A stretch of 33,222 nt of DNA from Candidatus Roizmanbacteria bacterium RIFCSPLOWO2_02_FULL_40_13 (lineage in GTDB: Bacteria > Patescibacteriota > Microgenomatia > UBA1406 > GWC2-37-13). Location of the stretch: contig MGBA01000006.1 of assembly GCA_001789965.1 (NCBI GenBank), forward strand, positions 1-33,222. The letters are read 5' to 3'. The notes under the pieces were generated by a model, which was not told the origin of the DNA, searched no databases, and saw only the letters and a list, made by a program, of their open reading frames with translations. This document shows, piece by piece, positions 21,991 through 30,108 of the stretch. Each line of letters begins with the position of its first letter. Within the stretch, counting starts at the first letter, position 1. Made by a program: the position numbers and the translations under genes.

Positions 21991-22054
21991 TTGCAATATC
22001 CGACAAAGAAAGCTATCATCTAGATTACTCAAGAATTAATAACAATTCGTGAGT
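21991..22054 (+). promoter_or_regulatory. promoter and 5' hairpin of the DUF1059-msrB unit
   Basis: TTGCAA (21991-21996), a 17-nt spacer, TATCAT (22014-22019). The predicted start is near 22026, right before a two-part hairpin: ACTC 22027-22030 with GAGT 22051-22054 and GAATT 22033-22037 with AATTC 22044-22048. It would cap the mRNA 5' end and stabilise or regulate it. Confidence 0.6.
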
Positions 22055-22092
22055 ATTCAATTCGTTAAAAAATAATAAGGAGGTGAGAATAT

Positions 22093-22308
22093 ATGACACA
22101 ACTTAATCTAGCAGTGGGAAAATGGGTAGTCGGAGATTGTGGAAAGATGCCAAGTGAAAAAAACTGCAAGCTCGTTATGGCTGCTCCTGAGGATCAAAGA
22201 GAAGATCTTTTGGATGCTTCTGTCGCGCATGCTGTCAAACATCATGGACATCAAGATACGCCAGAACTCCGGGGCGAAATCAACAAAATGCTTGAGACTA
22301 TCGAGTAA
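22093..22308 (+). CDS. DUF1059-like small protein
   Basis: 71 aa. KWVVGDCGKMPSEKNCKLVMAAPEDQ, then a helix with AVKHHGHQDTPELRGEINKML. The pattern of two Cys and a paired His followed by a PEL helix matches the DUF1059 group of small stress-associated proteins of unknown function. It has the only strong Shine-Dalgarno in the window, AAGGAGGTGA at 22077-22086, 6 nt before the ATG. It sits 21 bp before msrB and is probably co-transcribed, which suggests a link with oxidative stress. The long leader with a hairpin and SD is unlike the leaderless neighbours and may mean high expression. Confidence 0.75.
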   Translation: MTQLNLAVGKWVVGDCGKMPSEKNCKLVMAAPEDQREDLLDASVAHAVKHHGHQDTPELRGEINKMLETIE

Positions 22309-22329
22309 ATTTTTAGCATTTGAGTAAAA

Positions 22330-22707
22330 ATGAAAAAGGACGAAGAGCTCACTCCGGAACAATACCAAGTCTGCCGCATGAGAGGAACAGAAGCTCCCTT
22401 TTCCGGAAAATATCTGGAAAACAAAGAGAGCGGAATGTATAACTGTGTGGTATGTGGAAGCCCGTTGTTTTCATCCAATACAAAATTTGAGTCTGGTACT
22501 GGATGGCCAAGTTTCTATGATGTTGCAAAAACAGGAACGGTGAAGTTGAAAGATGACAGTTCTCACGGCATGAACCGTACTGAAGTTGTCTGCACAGTCT
22601 GCGATGCACATCTCGGACATGTGTTTGATGACGGACCAACTGATAAAACAGGAAAACGCTACTGCATCAACTCTGTTGCGCTCGATTTTAAACCAAAGAA
22701 AGATTAG
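22330..22707 (+). CDS. msrB: peptide methionine-R-sulfoxide reductase MsrB
   Basis: 125 aa. It reduces methionine-R-sulfoxide in proteins. Start region [20 protein letters not shown], zinc Cys pairs in [11 protein letters not shown] and [25 protein letters not shown] substrate loop, and the catalytic Cys in [12 protein letters not shown]. The gene is complete, with no MsrA fusion. It follows the DUF1059 gene and overlaps the convergent SurA-like gene by 4 bp. No SD is visible, so it may be translated by coupling, or from a weak TAGCAT box 10 nt upstream. Confidence 0.95.
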   Translation: MKKDEELTPEQYQVCRMRGTEAPFSGKYLENKESGMYNCVVCGSPLFSSNTKFESGTGWPSFYDVAKTGTVKLKDDSSHGMNRTEVVCTVCDAHLGHVFDDGPTDKTGKRYCINSVALDFKPKKD

Positions 22708-23315
22708 TAGTCTACGAAGCGGAAGACTTTGGCGTCTTTTGTGAGTTTCTTGATCCATTCGTTGCCTTTTTGATCAACCTTTTGAGATCGTAATTGTTCC
22801 CGAATAGCCGGTTTAACTTTCTCAATATCCGTTTCTGCCGGAATAGACTCTCTATTTTTTTCTATAAAATCTTCTACTTCTTTCTCGGTTACTACGATGT
22901 CTTTTGAGAATATTTTTTCAATAATTTTTGAGAGTTTTATCCGGTCTTTGAGACTTTCCCGCGAAAGACCCTGCAGTGCAAGAGCCTGATCAAAACTCTG
23001 TCCTTGCGGAGCAAGCGCTTTTTCCATTTTCGCTATCTCTTCATCTACTTCTTTTTGCGTGACCACTATATTTCTCTTTCGTGCTTCTTGAAGTATAAGT
23101 TTTTTAGTGATGAGCCAATCAAGCGCTCCTTTTCCCTGTTCACGTTCCAGTTCTTTGATAACCGCTTTTCTACTTATTGGGTCACCGTTTACGACAGCAG
23201 CCACAAACCAACCTTTGATAAGATACAGTACTGTAAAAATGGCAATAATGAGAAGGGCTTTTTGTGCAACTTTAAGAGCTGAGGGATCGGAAGAACTTTT
23301 TTTCTTTGCGGCCAT
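22704..23315 (-). CDS. membrane-anchored SurA-N-domain chaperone
   Basis: 203 aa. An N-terminal anchor (residues about 19-42, [21 protein letters not shown]) follows a Lys-rich start. The body has [48 protein letters not shown] and [20 protein letters not shown], the pattern of SurA/PrsA N-terminal chaperone domains. No parvulin PPIase domain follows, so it is a shortened form that may help fold exported proteins. The ATG is 8 nt after TACAAT (complement of 23324-23329). Composition is lysine-rich (about 30 Lys to 10 Arg), typical of the native genes here. Confidence 0.85.
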   Translation of the reverse strand: MAAKKKSSSDPSALKVAQKALLIIAIFTVLYLIKGWFVAAVVNGDPISRKAVIKELEREQGKGALDWLITKKLILQEARKRNIVVTQKEVDEEIAKMEKALAPQGQSFDQALALQGLSRESLKDRIKLSKIIEKIFSKDIVVTEKEVEDFIEKNRESIPAETDIEKVKPAIREQLRSQKVDQKGNEWIKKLTKDAKVFRFVDY

Positions 23316-23356
23316 AAGAAGCTATTGTACCAGAAAATGCGCCCGTCAACTTTACT

Positions 23357-24130
23357 TTACACAGCTCTCGGAAGAAGAAGCGGATTGTCTACCATCATCT
23401 CATATTCGGGATCGCCATATTCAATTTCATTAGCTTGAGAAAAATCTACTGATAAAACAAACTGAGTAAGGGTTTCCTCATCGCCACCAAAAAACTCAAA
23501 TAACTGTTTTACCATATTTACACCATCTCTAATATAGATAGCATCCCATGTATTTTCTCTAGCATATTCCCTCAGTTGTTTTTTTGAAGCTTCGAGTTCT
23601 TTTTTAAGAGATCGTGCTCTAATCTCTCTTCCAAGAATACGGGCAATCTCAAGTTCTCTTCCCAGGATATCCATTTCGACAAAAATAGCAAAACCCTCGG
23701 AAAGTGTCTCCGATAAAGACACCCCTACGCCATTTACTTCCCGTGAAATTTTCAAAATAACATCAGCGGGGAAAAGATTTCTATATTTTCTTTTTTTTGC
23801 CTCCCTTTCAATGCTAAAATGGGAGAAGACTTCTCCTCCCACTACTTCTGCGTGGCGTTGGTGTACTAGTTCGTGAATCATATTCGCTGTTTCTCCATCA
23901 ACAGTTAATTCACCGTCTTTTCTTTGTAAAAAAACGTAGTGGGCGTCTCCCAATTTTCCTCCGTAGAAAGCACCTCCCCCTTTCTTTCCGAGGTGGGCTA
24001 AGGTTATCGCTGTGGGCTCCTTTGGTATAAGTAGTGGATAATGTAGTTGCAATAAATCTAAGGCGCCCTTGTGAATTCTTTCAATATGGGCCCGCTCTGC
24101 AATAGTTCTTCTTTCCCGTTCTGTTGTCAT
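23357..24130 (-). CDS. HExxH putative zinc metallopeptidase
   Basis: 257 aa. Zinc motif H86-E-L-V-H90 in NMIHELVHQRHAEV, and a likely third ligand Glu in LSETLSEGFAIFVEM (about 141-152), the gluzincin arrangement. Before it lies a GGGAFYGGKLGDAHYVFLQ strand pair. No signal peptide, so probably cytosolic. The N-terminus is Arg/Glu-rich (MTTERERRTIAERAH) and a coiled helix with KKELEASKKQLREY follows the active site. I do not recognise the family. A TATAAT lies 16 nt before the ATG. It is one of a run of minus-strand, arginine-biased genes. Confidence 0.72.
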   Translation of the reverse strand: MTTERERRTIAERAHIERIHKGALDLLQLHYPLLIPKEPTAITLAHLGKKGGGAFYGGKLGDAHYVFLQRKDGELTVDGETANMIHELVHQRHAEVVGGEVFSHFSIEREAKKRKYRNLFPADVILKISREVNGVGVSLSETLSEGFAIFVEMDILGRELEIARILGREIRARSLKKELEASKKQLREYARENTWDAIYIRDGVNMVKQLFEFFGGDEETLTQFVLSVDFSQANEIEYGDPEYEMMVDNPLLLPRAV

Positions 24131-24183
24131 ATGAGAATCGTGTGAGATTATAGCAAAAATATTAGGTGGCTCATTCCGTGTTC

Positions 24184-24951
24184 TTAAAACGGTTTTCTAA
24201 ATAAAGGGGGCGTTAAAGATGGCCTTTTTGATATCCTCAGTGAAACACGGGCAGGAACATGATTGGTATTTATTCCGTTTAGAATTCCTCTTTTACGATA
24301 TCCTACAAATGTAAAGTCCAATTTCACTATTGGCGATTCTGGTAAGACATAGGTTCTCAGCTTTACGTCAGCTGAGAAATTAGGTGGAAGTGTAGGAATA
24401 TGATCTATATACTCCTGAGAAAGATCTAATAGTCTATATGCGTTTCGTACTGGACGCAAATCGAGAGTCGTGGGACTTTCCGCTCTCGCAACGGTTAAGT
24501 CAATTTGTTCGTCTCCTATGATTGGTTCCGCAATAACAAGCGCGGTTTGCTCTATCATCCTTGCAAGTGCGGGGTACCGCTCTTCCCATTCTGGAGTTCC
24601 GTGTTGATCGTACATTTCAAGCGCGGATCTTGCTCTCATCTCGGCAAGTGCATCAGCAACAGAAAATGCTCCTACTCTCCTCGCGCTATGCACAGCGCGA
24701 GCATAAAAATTAGCTATCCTAGGAGAGGTTTTGATGTGTAAAAAAAGCTCTCTCCTCATCTGTCTTGCCAATTCATTTTCGCGAAGTATTCTTTGGGCAT
24801 AACGGATCTCATGCCGTTGCCATACTTTTGCAAGGGGACTTATGCTCCAACTGAGGGCTACATCTCTTTCTTTGTGCGTATCGACTCTATCTTTCCAGTA
24901 TTGGATTTGTTCTGTCAGGCTGGAAGCAGCTATAGTTTCTCTTTCAGGCAT
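24184..24951 (-). CDS. orphan hypothetical protein
   Basis: 255 aa starting MPERETIAASSLTEQIQYWKDR. No family recognised. The first about 150 residues are predicted helices rich in Arg, Ala and Glu (IRYAQRILRENELARQMRREL); the last 100 look beta-rich and end in a basic, Pro-rich tail (SKRPSLTPPLFRKPF). No membrane segment. By hand count about 29 Arg to 9 Lys, the reverse of the housekeeping proteins here. A TATACT box (complement of 24963-24968) lies 11 nt before the ATG. Confidence 0.65.
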   Translation of the reverse strand: MPERETIAASSLTEQIQYWKDRVDTHKERDVALSWSISPLAKVWQRHEIRYAQRILRENELARQMRRELFLHIKTSPRIANFYARAVHSARRVGAFSVADALAEMRARSALEMYDQHGTPEWEERYPALARMIEQTALVIAEPIIGDEQIDLTVARAESPTTLDLRPVRNAYRLLDLSQEYIDHIPTLPPNFSADVKLRTYVLPESPIVKLDFTFVGYRKRGILNGINTNHVPARVSLRISKRPSLTPPLFRKPF

Positions 24952-25015
24952 ATCGGAGTAATAGTATAACAGAAGTTTGACGATCTACAACTATGGGATA
25001 ATTTTTTATGTGTAC

Positions 25016-25741
25016 TCAAGAGGTAATTAAAAGCCCGTTATAAAGTACGCCTATTACTGTGGTGCCAATTTTCGGAAAACGCAATCTTCTTCCGGTTTCT
25101 CTTATTTTTTTTCTGAGAATTACTTTTGAGGGGAGTTTTTTATCTGCCACTGTTATGGGTGACTTTTTTAGAGATCCGAAAAGATCGTAGATTGTTTCGT
25201 CTTTGACTTTTTTAGGATAGGCTTTAAGCGGCGGGAGCTCTTTACCGAAAGAAGCAAGTTTTTTAGCGTAGTCTTTGCCCTGTTTTTTGACAATGAAGGT
25301 GTCCCAGAATTTTTTTGAATATTCCCATGAGGTAACCATTGAACCCCTACACCACGGAGCGCCACATTTACATGCGTAATAGAAAGTCAGACCTTCCTCC
25401 GGGTCCACAAGATATAAATATGAAAGCTCTTCACCTGTAAAAATCTTCCGGAGGGCAACGATAAGCATATGTCCTTTGTACGGGTACATCGCACAGTTTG
25501 GAGCACAGGAATGGTTAATGTAATTAACGCCAGCCGTATCAGGATCGGGAAGAATCATCTCGTCGTCATTACGGGTCATGCCATAAAAAACATTAGAGTC
25601 CTCCTCCTCTTCATGACTTACGATTTTTCCCAGATAGTCTCCGATTACCGTTCCGCCTTCAAGATCTTTGGTAAGAAACACGCCCCGTCCTTTATTCTTT
25701 GTCTTTTTTATCTTGTACGATGAAGAGTTTATTAAAAACAT
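25016..25741 (-). CDS. SET-domain protein methyltransferase
   Basis: 241 aa. SET core: KNKGRGVFLTKDLEGGTVIGDY (SAM loop), GVNYINHSCAPNC (the NHSC motif, N76-H77-S78), GEELSYLYLVDP with the catalytic Tyr region, and a post-SET Cys cluster ACKCGAPWCRG that would bind zinc together with a SET cysteine. SET enzymes methylate protein lysines with SAM and are mostly eukaryotic; bacterial ones include chlamydial and other symbiont proteins. The C-terminal 100 residues are basic (KKVKDETIYDLFGSLKKSP, RKKIRETGRRLRFP). The target is unknown: own DNA-binding or ribosomal proteins, or host proteins. It starts 12 bp after the end of the 25754 gene, across a hairpin, so they may share an mRNA. Confidence 0.88.
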   Translation of the reverse strand: MFLINSSSYKIKKTKNKGRGVFLTKDLEGGTVIGDYLGKIVSHEEEEDSNVFYGMTRNDDEMILPDPDTAGVNYINHSCAPNCAMYPYKGHMLIVALRKIFTGEELSYLYLVDPEEGLTFYYACKCGAPWCRGSMVTSWEYSKKFWDTFIVKKQGKDYAKKLASFGKELPPLKAYPKKVKDETIYDLFGSLKKSPITVADKKLPSKVILRKKIRETGRRLRFPKIGTTVIGVLYNGLLITS

Positions 25742-25743
25742 AA

Positions 25744-25758
25744 CGTAAAAAATTTACG
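25744..25758. repeat. short inverted repeat between the 25754 and SET genes
   Basis: CGTAAAAAATTTACG: arms CGTAAA and TTTACG around three bases. It spans the stop of the upstream gene and ends 2 nt before the SET ATG. It could hide the SET start in the mRNA or act as a weak stop signal. Confidence 0.4.
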
Positions 25759-26188
25759 AAACCCTACCGTTTGCGTCAAAAATATTAATTGGGCGGACCT
25801 GTCTCCGTGCATCTCTATTGAAGTCTCTCATATTCCTCATTGCTTCCCTCCCACTCTTTTTTGCGGTTAATTCTATTACTCTTCTCGTTGCTCTACTTGC
25901 ACCTACCGTCATTATAAATCGTCCAAATCCAGTAAGCTCAGGTGAACAATTTCTCAAGACAAAATAAGATAGTCGTGTCGCATTTTCTGGTTTTTCTAGT
26001 TCTTCTGACGGAAGACTGAGGTGTTTTGCTATTACATCCCTACTAAGATACTCTGCTCCTGGAATTAAAAAGAATCTTCCAGTAAAAAGTAGTCTTTCTA
26101 CTAAGCTTCCTTGACCTTTTTGCTGCCGCGTAGCGCTTAATTGAGCGAGATCACCTAATGTTTCCCACGATCTTTCCGGATTTGCCAT
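25754..26188 (-). CDS. orphan hypothetical protein
   Basis: About 144 aa starting MANPERSWETLGDLAQLS. No family recognised and no membrane segment. Helix-rich with GQGSLVERLLFTGRFFLIPG and a basic C-terminus (SRATRRVIELTAKKSGREAMRNMRDFNRDARRQ) that could bind nucleic acid. The start at 26188 is 10 nt after TATACT (complement of 26199-26204); a longer frame from 26227 would have its first ATG before that box. It probably forms a short operon with the SET gene downstream. Confidence 0.65.
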   Translation of the reverse strand: MANPERSWETLGDLAQLSATRQQKGQGSLVERLLFTGRFFLIPGAEYLSRDVIAKHLSLPSEELEKPENATRLSYFVLRNCSPELTGFGRFIMTVGASRATRRVIELTAKKSGREAMRNMRDFNRDARRQVRPINIFDANGRVS

Positions 26189-26232
26189 GTAAAGTGAAAG
26201 TATATCTGGAGCCTCCTGATAATACAAGAGGT

Positions 26233-26823
26233 TTAAACTAATTTAATCGTAGCGTCTGCTTTTTTGAATACGTCTGCGAATCTCCAAAGATTAATTGAGG
26301 AAGGAAAAGCTGGAAACAATGGATCGATGACGACAATTGCGTCTTTTCTAGGTTCCAATCCAACAGCGGTTACCGCATGTCGTCCACTACCTGCGACGAT
26401 CGCATGTCCCACTTCTAATTTTTCTCGGATGAAGGCCTCTGGGTCTCCAAGTCCTGTAAGATCAACCGGTTCAAAAACAACACGTGCCCCAGTAACCTCT
26501 TGTACGGCATCTGAAATGGCCTCTGGATAATCTTGCCAGACCTTAATTCGTGCTTTTCCTGCCCCTACCCATGTGTATTTCCAACGCTCTTTATATCTTT
26601 CACTACCAGTAAGCGCATCTTGAACCCTTTGTGCATCTGGTCTCCCTAAAAATTCACGATAAATGAGCGCATTTAAATGAGCGGTCGGATAAGCAGAGTG
26701 GATTCCGCTTGGTTCTGCTATTTGGGTAAGGAATTCATATGATTGTATGATTCTCCTATCAGCTACTGGAAGTGGAGCAGTGGCTCTTTCTCTTGTTAAA
26801 GTGGGTGGTTCGTGGCGCGTCAT
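26233..26823 (-). CDS. C39-like protein lacking any cysteine
   Basis: 196 aa. The segment VGHAIVAGSGRHAVTAVGLEPRKDAIVVIDPLFP matches the His and Asp/Asn-Pro part of C39-type papain-fold peptidases and related BtrH-like proteins. The N-terminal part, where the catalytic Cys should be, contains none; there is no Cys in the whole protein. It is therefore probably a non-peptidase fold relative or a binding protein. No signal peptide. The N-terminus is Arg/Pro-rich (MTRHEPPTLTRERATAPLP). The ATG is 8 nt after TATAAT (complement of 26832-26837). Family assignment is tentative. Confidence 0.6.
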   Translation of the reverse strand: MTRHEPPTLTRERATAPLPVADRRIIQSYEFLTQIAEPSGIHSAYPTAHLNALIYREFLGRPDAQRVQDALTGSERYKERWKYTWVGAGKARIKVWQDYPEAISDAVQEVTGARVVFEPVDLTGLGDPEAFIREKLEVGHAIVAGSGRHAVTAVGLEPRKDAIVVIDPLFPAFPSSINLWRFADVFKKADATIKLV

Positions 26824-26837
26824 GAAGTCCTATTATA

Positions 26838-27392
26838 TCACTTTTGAATTTTATTAAAAGCTTTTCGGTAAGTGAAATATATCACGTTGCAAAAAATACC
26901 AAACGCGATGCTCAAGACTAAAAGATGTGTTGTTTTAACCGTTGCGATGATATCTCGCGTCGTATTTATCGGGGAAATGATGAGATCCCACGAATTTGCT
27001 CTCTGAAATCTCCCGACCATGACGCCGATCCCGATAAGAAAATTTACGGCAACTAAAAGCAGCGTATGATTTATCTTCATCTTGGCAAAAGATCTCTCAA
27101 AATAGCGAAGACTGTAAATAAATGTGACAATACCAAGGGGAATAAAGAAAATGTACTGACCAAATAAGACTGTTTTTTCAAATCCTGACAAAAAATATCT
27201 CTGATAAGTAAGATGGTACAGATCGGTAAGAATATAGATCGTATTAGGAGCAAAGATGAGCCATAAAAATCCGAGGATGAGTTTGTAATGCTTTTTTTTA
27301 GCTTTAAAAGTAAGCCAACCGAGAAAAACGCTGAAAAATGCGAGCGCCAGATTCCATAGCATCCATGCAGTATTAAAAAGGAGTATTTCCAT
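26838..27392 (-). CDS. DUF1361 membrane protein
   Basis: 184 aa with about six hydrophobic segments. DUF1361 marks: FLWLIFAPNTIYILTDLYHLTYQRY and IGVMVGRFQRANSWDLI. Function unknown across the family. The ATG is only 5 nt from TATAAT (complement of 27398-27403), so it should be leaderless. Composition is lysine-rich, like other native genes. A doubtful small reading frame overlaps its 5' end. Confidence 0.85.
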   Translation of the reverse strand: MEILLFNTAWMLWNLALAFFSVFLGWLTFKAKKKHYKLILGFLWLIFAPNTIYILTDLYHLTYQRYFLSGFEKTVLFGQYIFFIPLGIVTFIYSLRYFERSFAKMKINHTLLLVAVNFLIGIGVMVGRFQRANSWDLIISPINTTRDIIATVKTTHLLVLSIAFGIFCNVIYFTYRKAFNKIQK

Positions 27393-27543
27393 GCTCTATT
27401 ATACCAGTTTTGAGGCTATCTAAGAGGCTCGGAGGTAGTTGTCGTAGTTGATGGTTCGGCCGCTGCTTCTGCGCCTCCATCTTTTTCTTTATCTTTTTCT
27501 CTTTGGTTTTGTAGATGGCGTAAATATTTGTCTCAGGCGCCAT
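27373..27543 (-). CDS. doubtful small basic protein
   Basis: 56 aa (MAPETNIYAIYKTKEKKIKKK...), ATG 7 nt past a weak -10 and 17 nt after a TTGACA. It overlaps the DUF1361 start by 20 bp. A second frame over the same bases reads DKYLRHLQNQREKDKEKDGG followed by an Ala/Glu then Thr-rich tail, which looks more like a real C-terminus; it has no start and may be a decayed or frameshifted gene end. Either or neither may be real. Bases 27580-27639 show nothing else. Confidence 0.25.
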   Translation of the reverse strand: MAPETNIYAIYKTKEKKIKKKMEAQKQRPNHQLRQLPPSLLDSLKTGIIEHGNTPF

Positions 27544-27560
27544 GCACATTTCATTGTGCA
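27543..27560. repeat. 18-bp dyad
   Basis: TGCACA-6-TGTGCA, overlapping the weak -10 and start of the doubtful small gene. It could be an operator for that promoter. Confidence 0.4.
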
Positions 27561-27639
27561 GTGTCAGAAATCCTGTCAACTCCCCTCTAGCTTAGGCTCT
27601 TTAATCAACGTCTTGCAACCTCTGATGAAGGCAAATAAA

Positions 27640-27975
27640 TTATATGATTGCCGGATTAAAAGTCCTCACATACACGGGGCCGCGCAATGATCTTTTTCTT
27701 CTATATCCGGGAGTTCGTCTAAATAAGCGTACTGCTCCTTTATTGCTTGGCTGCCCTTCGTGCACAATTGGCTTTTGTAGTTCGTCTGCCTTTCTTTGAA
27801 TCTCGCCCATAACCAGAGAAAGAGCTTCGTCTCCACGTCCAGGAGCTTCAATGTAAGTATGGGCTACAACTTTTGATGTTTCTGTTTCTAAAAAGAAAAC
27901 TTCCGCATGAAGTCCACTATCTTTCTGACCTAGAAAAGCTTGGTCTACAAAGCTTACTTCTCTTTCTCTTTTCAC
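27640..27975 (-). CDS. orphan small hypothetical protein
   Basis: 111 aa from a GTG (MKREREVSFVDQAFLGQKDSG). No family recognised. A beta-rich first half (LHAEVFFLETETSKVVAHTYIEAPGRG), one helix (DEALSLVMGEIQRKADELQ), then a basic tail (RLFRRTPGYRRKRSLRGPVYV). The GTG is 7 nt after TATAAT (complement of 27983-27988). The basic end may bind nucleic acid. Same strand and same Arg-rich style as other orphan genes in this part. Confidence 0.6.
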   Translation of the reverse strand: MKREREVSFVDQAFLGQKDSGLHAEVFFLETETSKVVAHTYIEAPGRGDEALSLVMGEIQRKADELQKPIVHEGQPSNKGAVRLFRRTPGYRRKRSLRGPVYVRTFNPAII

Positions 27976-28035
27976 ACGTTATATTATAAATAAAAAGTAC
28001 TGTAAATCAATTTCAGGCCGTATTGAAGGAAAAAA

Positions 28036-28692
28036 CTACCATGCTCTCTTTTTGTTTTTGTGCCAGAAGAATCCAGAGTTCACCTCCGAGGTGGCCATTT
28101 TAAATATTTCTTCGGCTGGTTCTTTCGGATCTCGGGGAGCGGAAGAACTTCCCATATCAGTTCTGACCCATCCTGGGTCAACTGATGAGACTGTAATGTT
28201 TCGTTTTTTTAATGCTTCGGCAAGAGTTCTCGTAAACATGTTCACCGCGGCTTTTGAGATTTGGTAGGCGGGTTTATATGCATCGGGTTCATCGGTTATA
28301 GACCCCGCTCCTGAAGACATACTAATGATATGTGCGCCGTTATTGATATGCGGAAGAAGTCTCTCGGTAAGGTCAGCTAAACCAATCAGATTTACCTCTA
28401 GCGTTTTTCGCAACGCTTTTGTGTTAAGTGGAGAGGTGTCTTCGTCCAGATAAACACCGGCGTTGTTTATTAGAACGTCAATTTTTTTCTTGGAACGCGC
28501 GAGCGCTTTTGCAAATCGTTCAATACTTTCTGGGTCAGAAACGTCAAGTTTATAAATCTCGAAATTGTCACGTTTTAAGGAAGCTTTTCCCGAAGTCGAA
28601 GTCCCAATTACATACCAACTCTCGGATAAAAATTTTTCAGCAATCGCCTTCCCGATACCCCGACTCGCACCAGTAACCACCAAGGTTTTCAT
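28036..28692 (-). CDS. short-chain dehydrogenase/reductase
   Basis: 218 aa, classical SDR fold. Cofactor motif TGASRGIGKAIAEKF (residues 7-21), DVLINNAGVYLDE, catalytic Ser in IISMSSGAGS and Y-x-x-x-K in AYQISKAAVNMF, then SSVDPGWVRTDMG. NAD(P)H-linked reduction or oxidation of a carbonyl or alcohol; substrate unknown. The C-terminal FFWHKNKKRAW resembles carbonyl-reductase-like SDRs. The ATG is 8 nt after TATAAT (complement of 28701-28706). Lysine-rich composition. Confidence 0.92.
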   Translation of the reverse strand: MKTLVVTGASRGIGKAIAEKFLSESWYVIGTSTSGKASLKRDNFEIYKLDVSDPESIERFAKALARSKKKIDVLINNAGVYLDEDTSPLNTKALRKTLEVNLIGLADLTERLLPHINNGAHIISMSSGAGSITDEPDAYKPAYQISKAAVNMFTRTLAEALKKRNITVSSVDPGWVRTDMGSSSAPRDPKEPAEEIFKMATSEVNSGFFWHKNKKRAW

Positions 28693-28758
28693 AGAGTTTT
28701 ATTATATATCAGAATTTATAAGTTTGATTTTTAAGCTGAAAAAGTTATAATCGCTTTT

Positions 28759-29298
28759 ATGAAATGGGCGCTCATCGGAAAAATTCTCACTATTCTTCTA
28801 GTTATCGGGGTTATTGGTGGAGGAAGTTATTATCTCGGCACAAGATCTTCGTCGACTGCAAAACCCACACCTACTCCTTCTGTTTCGGTAGAGGTTCAAG
28901 ATGAAGATGTTGAAGCAACACCGGAGCCAACCGGAGAAGATGAAAAAACCGGTGAAATTTCCGGGGTACTGGGATTCCCCTCCGAAGGAATTCCGCCCCT
29001 TTCTGTTTACGCAATTGACACAAAAGATGGTTCCGACTTTTTCTTTATACAAACCGCACAAAATCAATCAAATTTTACGATCGAGGATGTTGAGCCGGGG
29101 ACGTATTATGTAGTTGCGTACACAGAAGACTCAAAACTTTCAGGGGGATGGTCAAAGATGGTACCCTGTGGACTTTCCGCAGATTGTAAAGATCATTCAC
29201 TAATTCCGGTCGAGGTAAAAGAAGGCAAATCCATAACCGGTATTGAAGTCCGCGACTGGTACGCTCCTGAAGGAACCTTTCCAACCAAACCACAGTAA
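28759..29298 (+). CDS. membrane-anchored extracytoplasmic protein with transthyretin-like fold
   Basis: 179 aa. One N-terminal anchor (residues about 5-27), a Thr/Pro-rich stalk (STAKPTPTPSVSVEVQDED), then a beta-sandwich: GVLGFPSEGIPPLSVYAIDT, FTIEDVEPGTYYVVAYTED, SITGIEVRDWYAP. The phrase I-x-x-V-x-P-G-T-Y-Y-V is typical of carboxypeptidase-regulatory/prealbumin-like domains that bind or space surface proteins. Two Cys (PCGLSADC) may form a disulfide. The ATG is 7 nt after TATAAT (28746-28751). Function unknown. Confidence 0.75.
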   Translation: MKWALIGKILTILLVIGVIGGGSYYLGTRSSSTAKPTPTPSVSVEVQDEDVEATPEPTGEDEKTGEISGVLGFPSEGIPPLSVYAIDTKDGSDFFFIQTAQNQSNFTIEDVEPGTYYVVAYTEDSKLSGGWSKMVPCGLSADCKDHSLIPVEVKEGKSITGIEVRDWYAPEGTFPTKPQ

Positions 29299-29305
29299 CT
29301 TTTCT

Positions 29306-29983
29306 TTATCGAGTTCTTCCTCTGTGTAGAACTGCAGCATCATTAAAGCCAGCTGCAAACGAAGGCTTATATCCACGTATTTCGCGAGTCCAATTGTCAC
29401 GCGGGTGAAGACTTGCACCAATGTTACGATGTTCATAGTCGAATTCCGTCTGAGAAATCGGAAGATCCCCCAGTAAAAAAAGTGGGTTCGCCATAAACTC
29501 TACCTGATCAGTACGCTTATATGAACTTCTCCCGAGATTTACACACGCTGTGGTTTGCCCTAGTTGATCTAAAAGAATACCTACGTCCTCTTCCTCATCC
29601 TGTCCAATCGATAGAAATCTAGTAAGATCTGCAGGCGTAAGTCTTTCTAATCGTGGAGCTTTATATTTTTTTCTGTATCTTCTTTGTACTCCCAGGTAAA
29701 TGGAAAAGCCGTGAATATAAGCAAACGCAGAAAATGGGCTGGAATAATCGAAGGTTCCGGTATGTTCTCTTTCTTCTCCTGCAAGTTTCTGGTATTCCTG
29801 ATCTCTTCGAAATGCAATAAGAAGTGCGATCGGCGCCACGTTATCATCCCCTCTCAAGTCCCTGAATAAAAACTCTCTATTTATTTGTCGTCTTAAGAAA
29901 ACCGCTGAGGCTTGTTTGGCGATTTTCTGGTTCAAGCCATAGTCGTCATATTCTCTAAGTCTTTCTGACGCATTAATGCTCAT
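29306..29983 (-). CDS. orphan hypothetical protein
   Basis: 225 aa starting MSINASERLREYDDYGLNQKI. No family recognised, no membrane segment. Very Arg-rich (about 25 Arg to 8 Lys). A middle helix-loop YIHGFSIYLGVQRRYRKKYK is followed by LTPADLTRFLSIGQDEEEDVGILLDQLG and a tail with HPRDNWTREIRGYKP. The ATG is 5 nt after TATAAT (complement of 29989-29994). It converges on the 28759 gene with 7 bp between stops. Confidence 0.65.
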   Translation of the reverse strand: MSINASERLREYDDYGLNQKIAKQASAVFLRRQINREFLFRDLRGDDNVAPIALLIAFRRDQEYQKLAGEEREHTGTFDYSSPFSAFAYIHGFSIYLGVQRRYRKKYKAPRLERLTPADLTRFLSIGQDEEEDVGILLDQLGQTTACVNLGRSSYKRTDQVEFMANPLFLLGDLPISQTEFDYEHRNIGASLHPRDNWTREIRGYKPSFAAGFNDAAVLHRGRTR

Positions 29984-30078
29984 GTCGCATTATACCATTG
30001 AAACCCTAAAAGTATAGAGTTTTAGCGCCTTCCATCTGTCCTTATAGGTTTTAACAGGGATTGTTACAAAGGTCACAT

Positions 30079-30095
30079 TACGTCTATAATACGTA
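30079..30095 (+). promoter_or_regulatory. -10 box framed by a dyad
   Basis: TACGT and ACGTA flank CTATAAT (30084-30090). A TTGTTA at 30061-30066 with an 18-nt spacer could be the -35. A second -10-like TAAAAT (30097-30102) sits 6 nt before the GTG at 30109. The dyad would let a dimer cover the first box. Confidence 0.45.
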
Positions 30096-30108
30096 GTAAA
30101 ATTATCTT

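Noticed and set aside
27448-27690. Plus-strand frame of 80 codons
   Set aside because: Leu/Phe-rich complement of a basic minus-strand tract, with no -10 box or conserved pattern.
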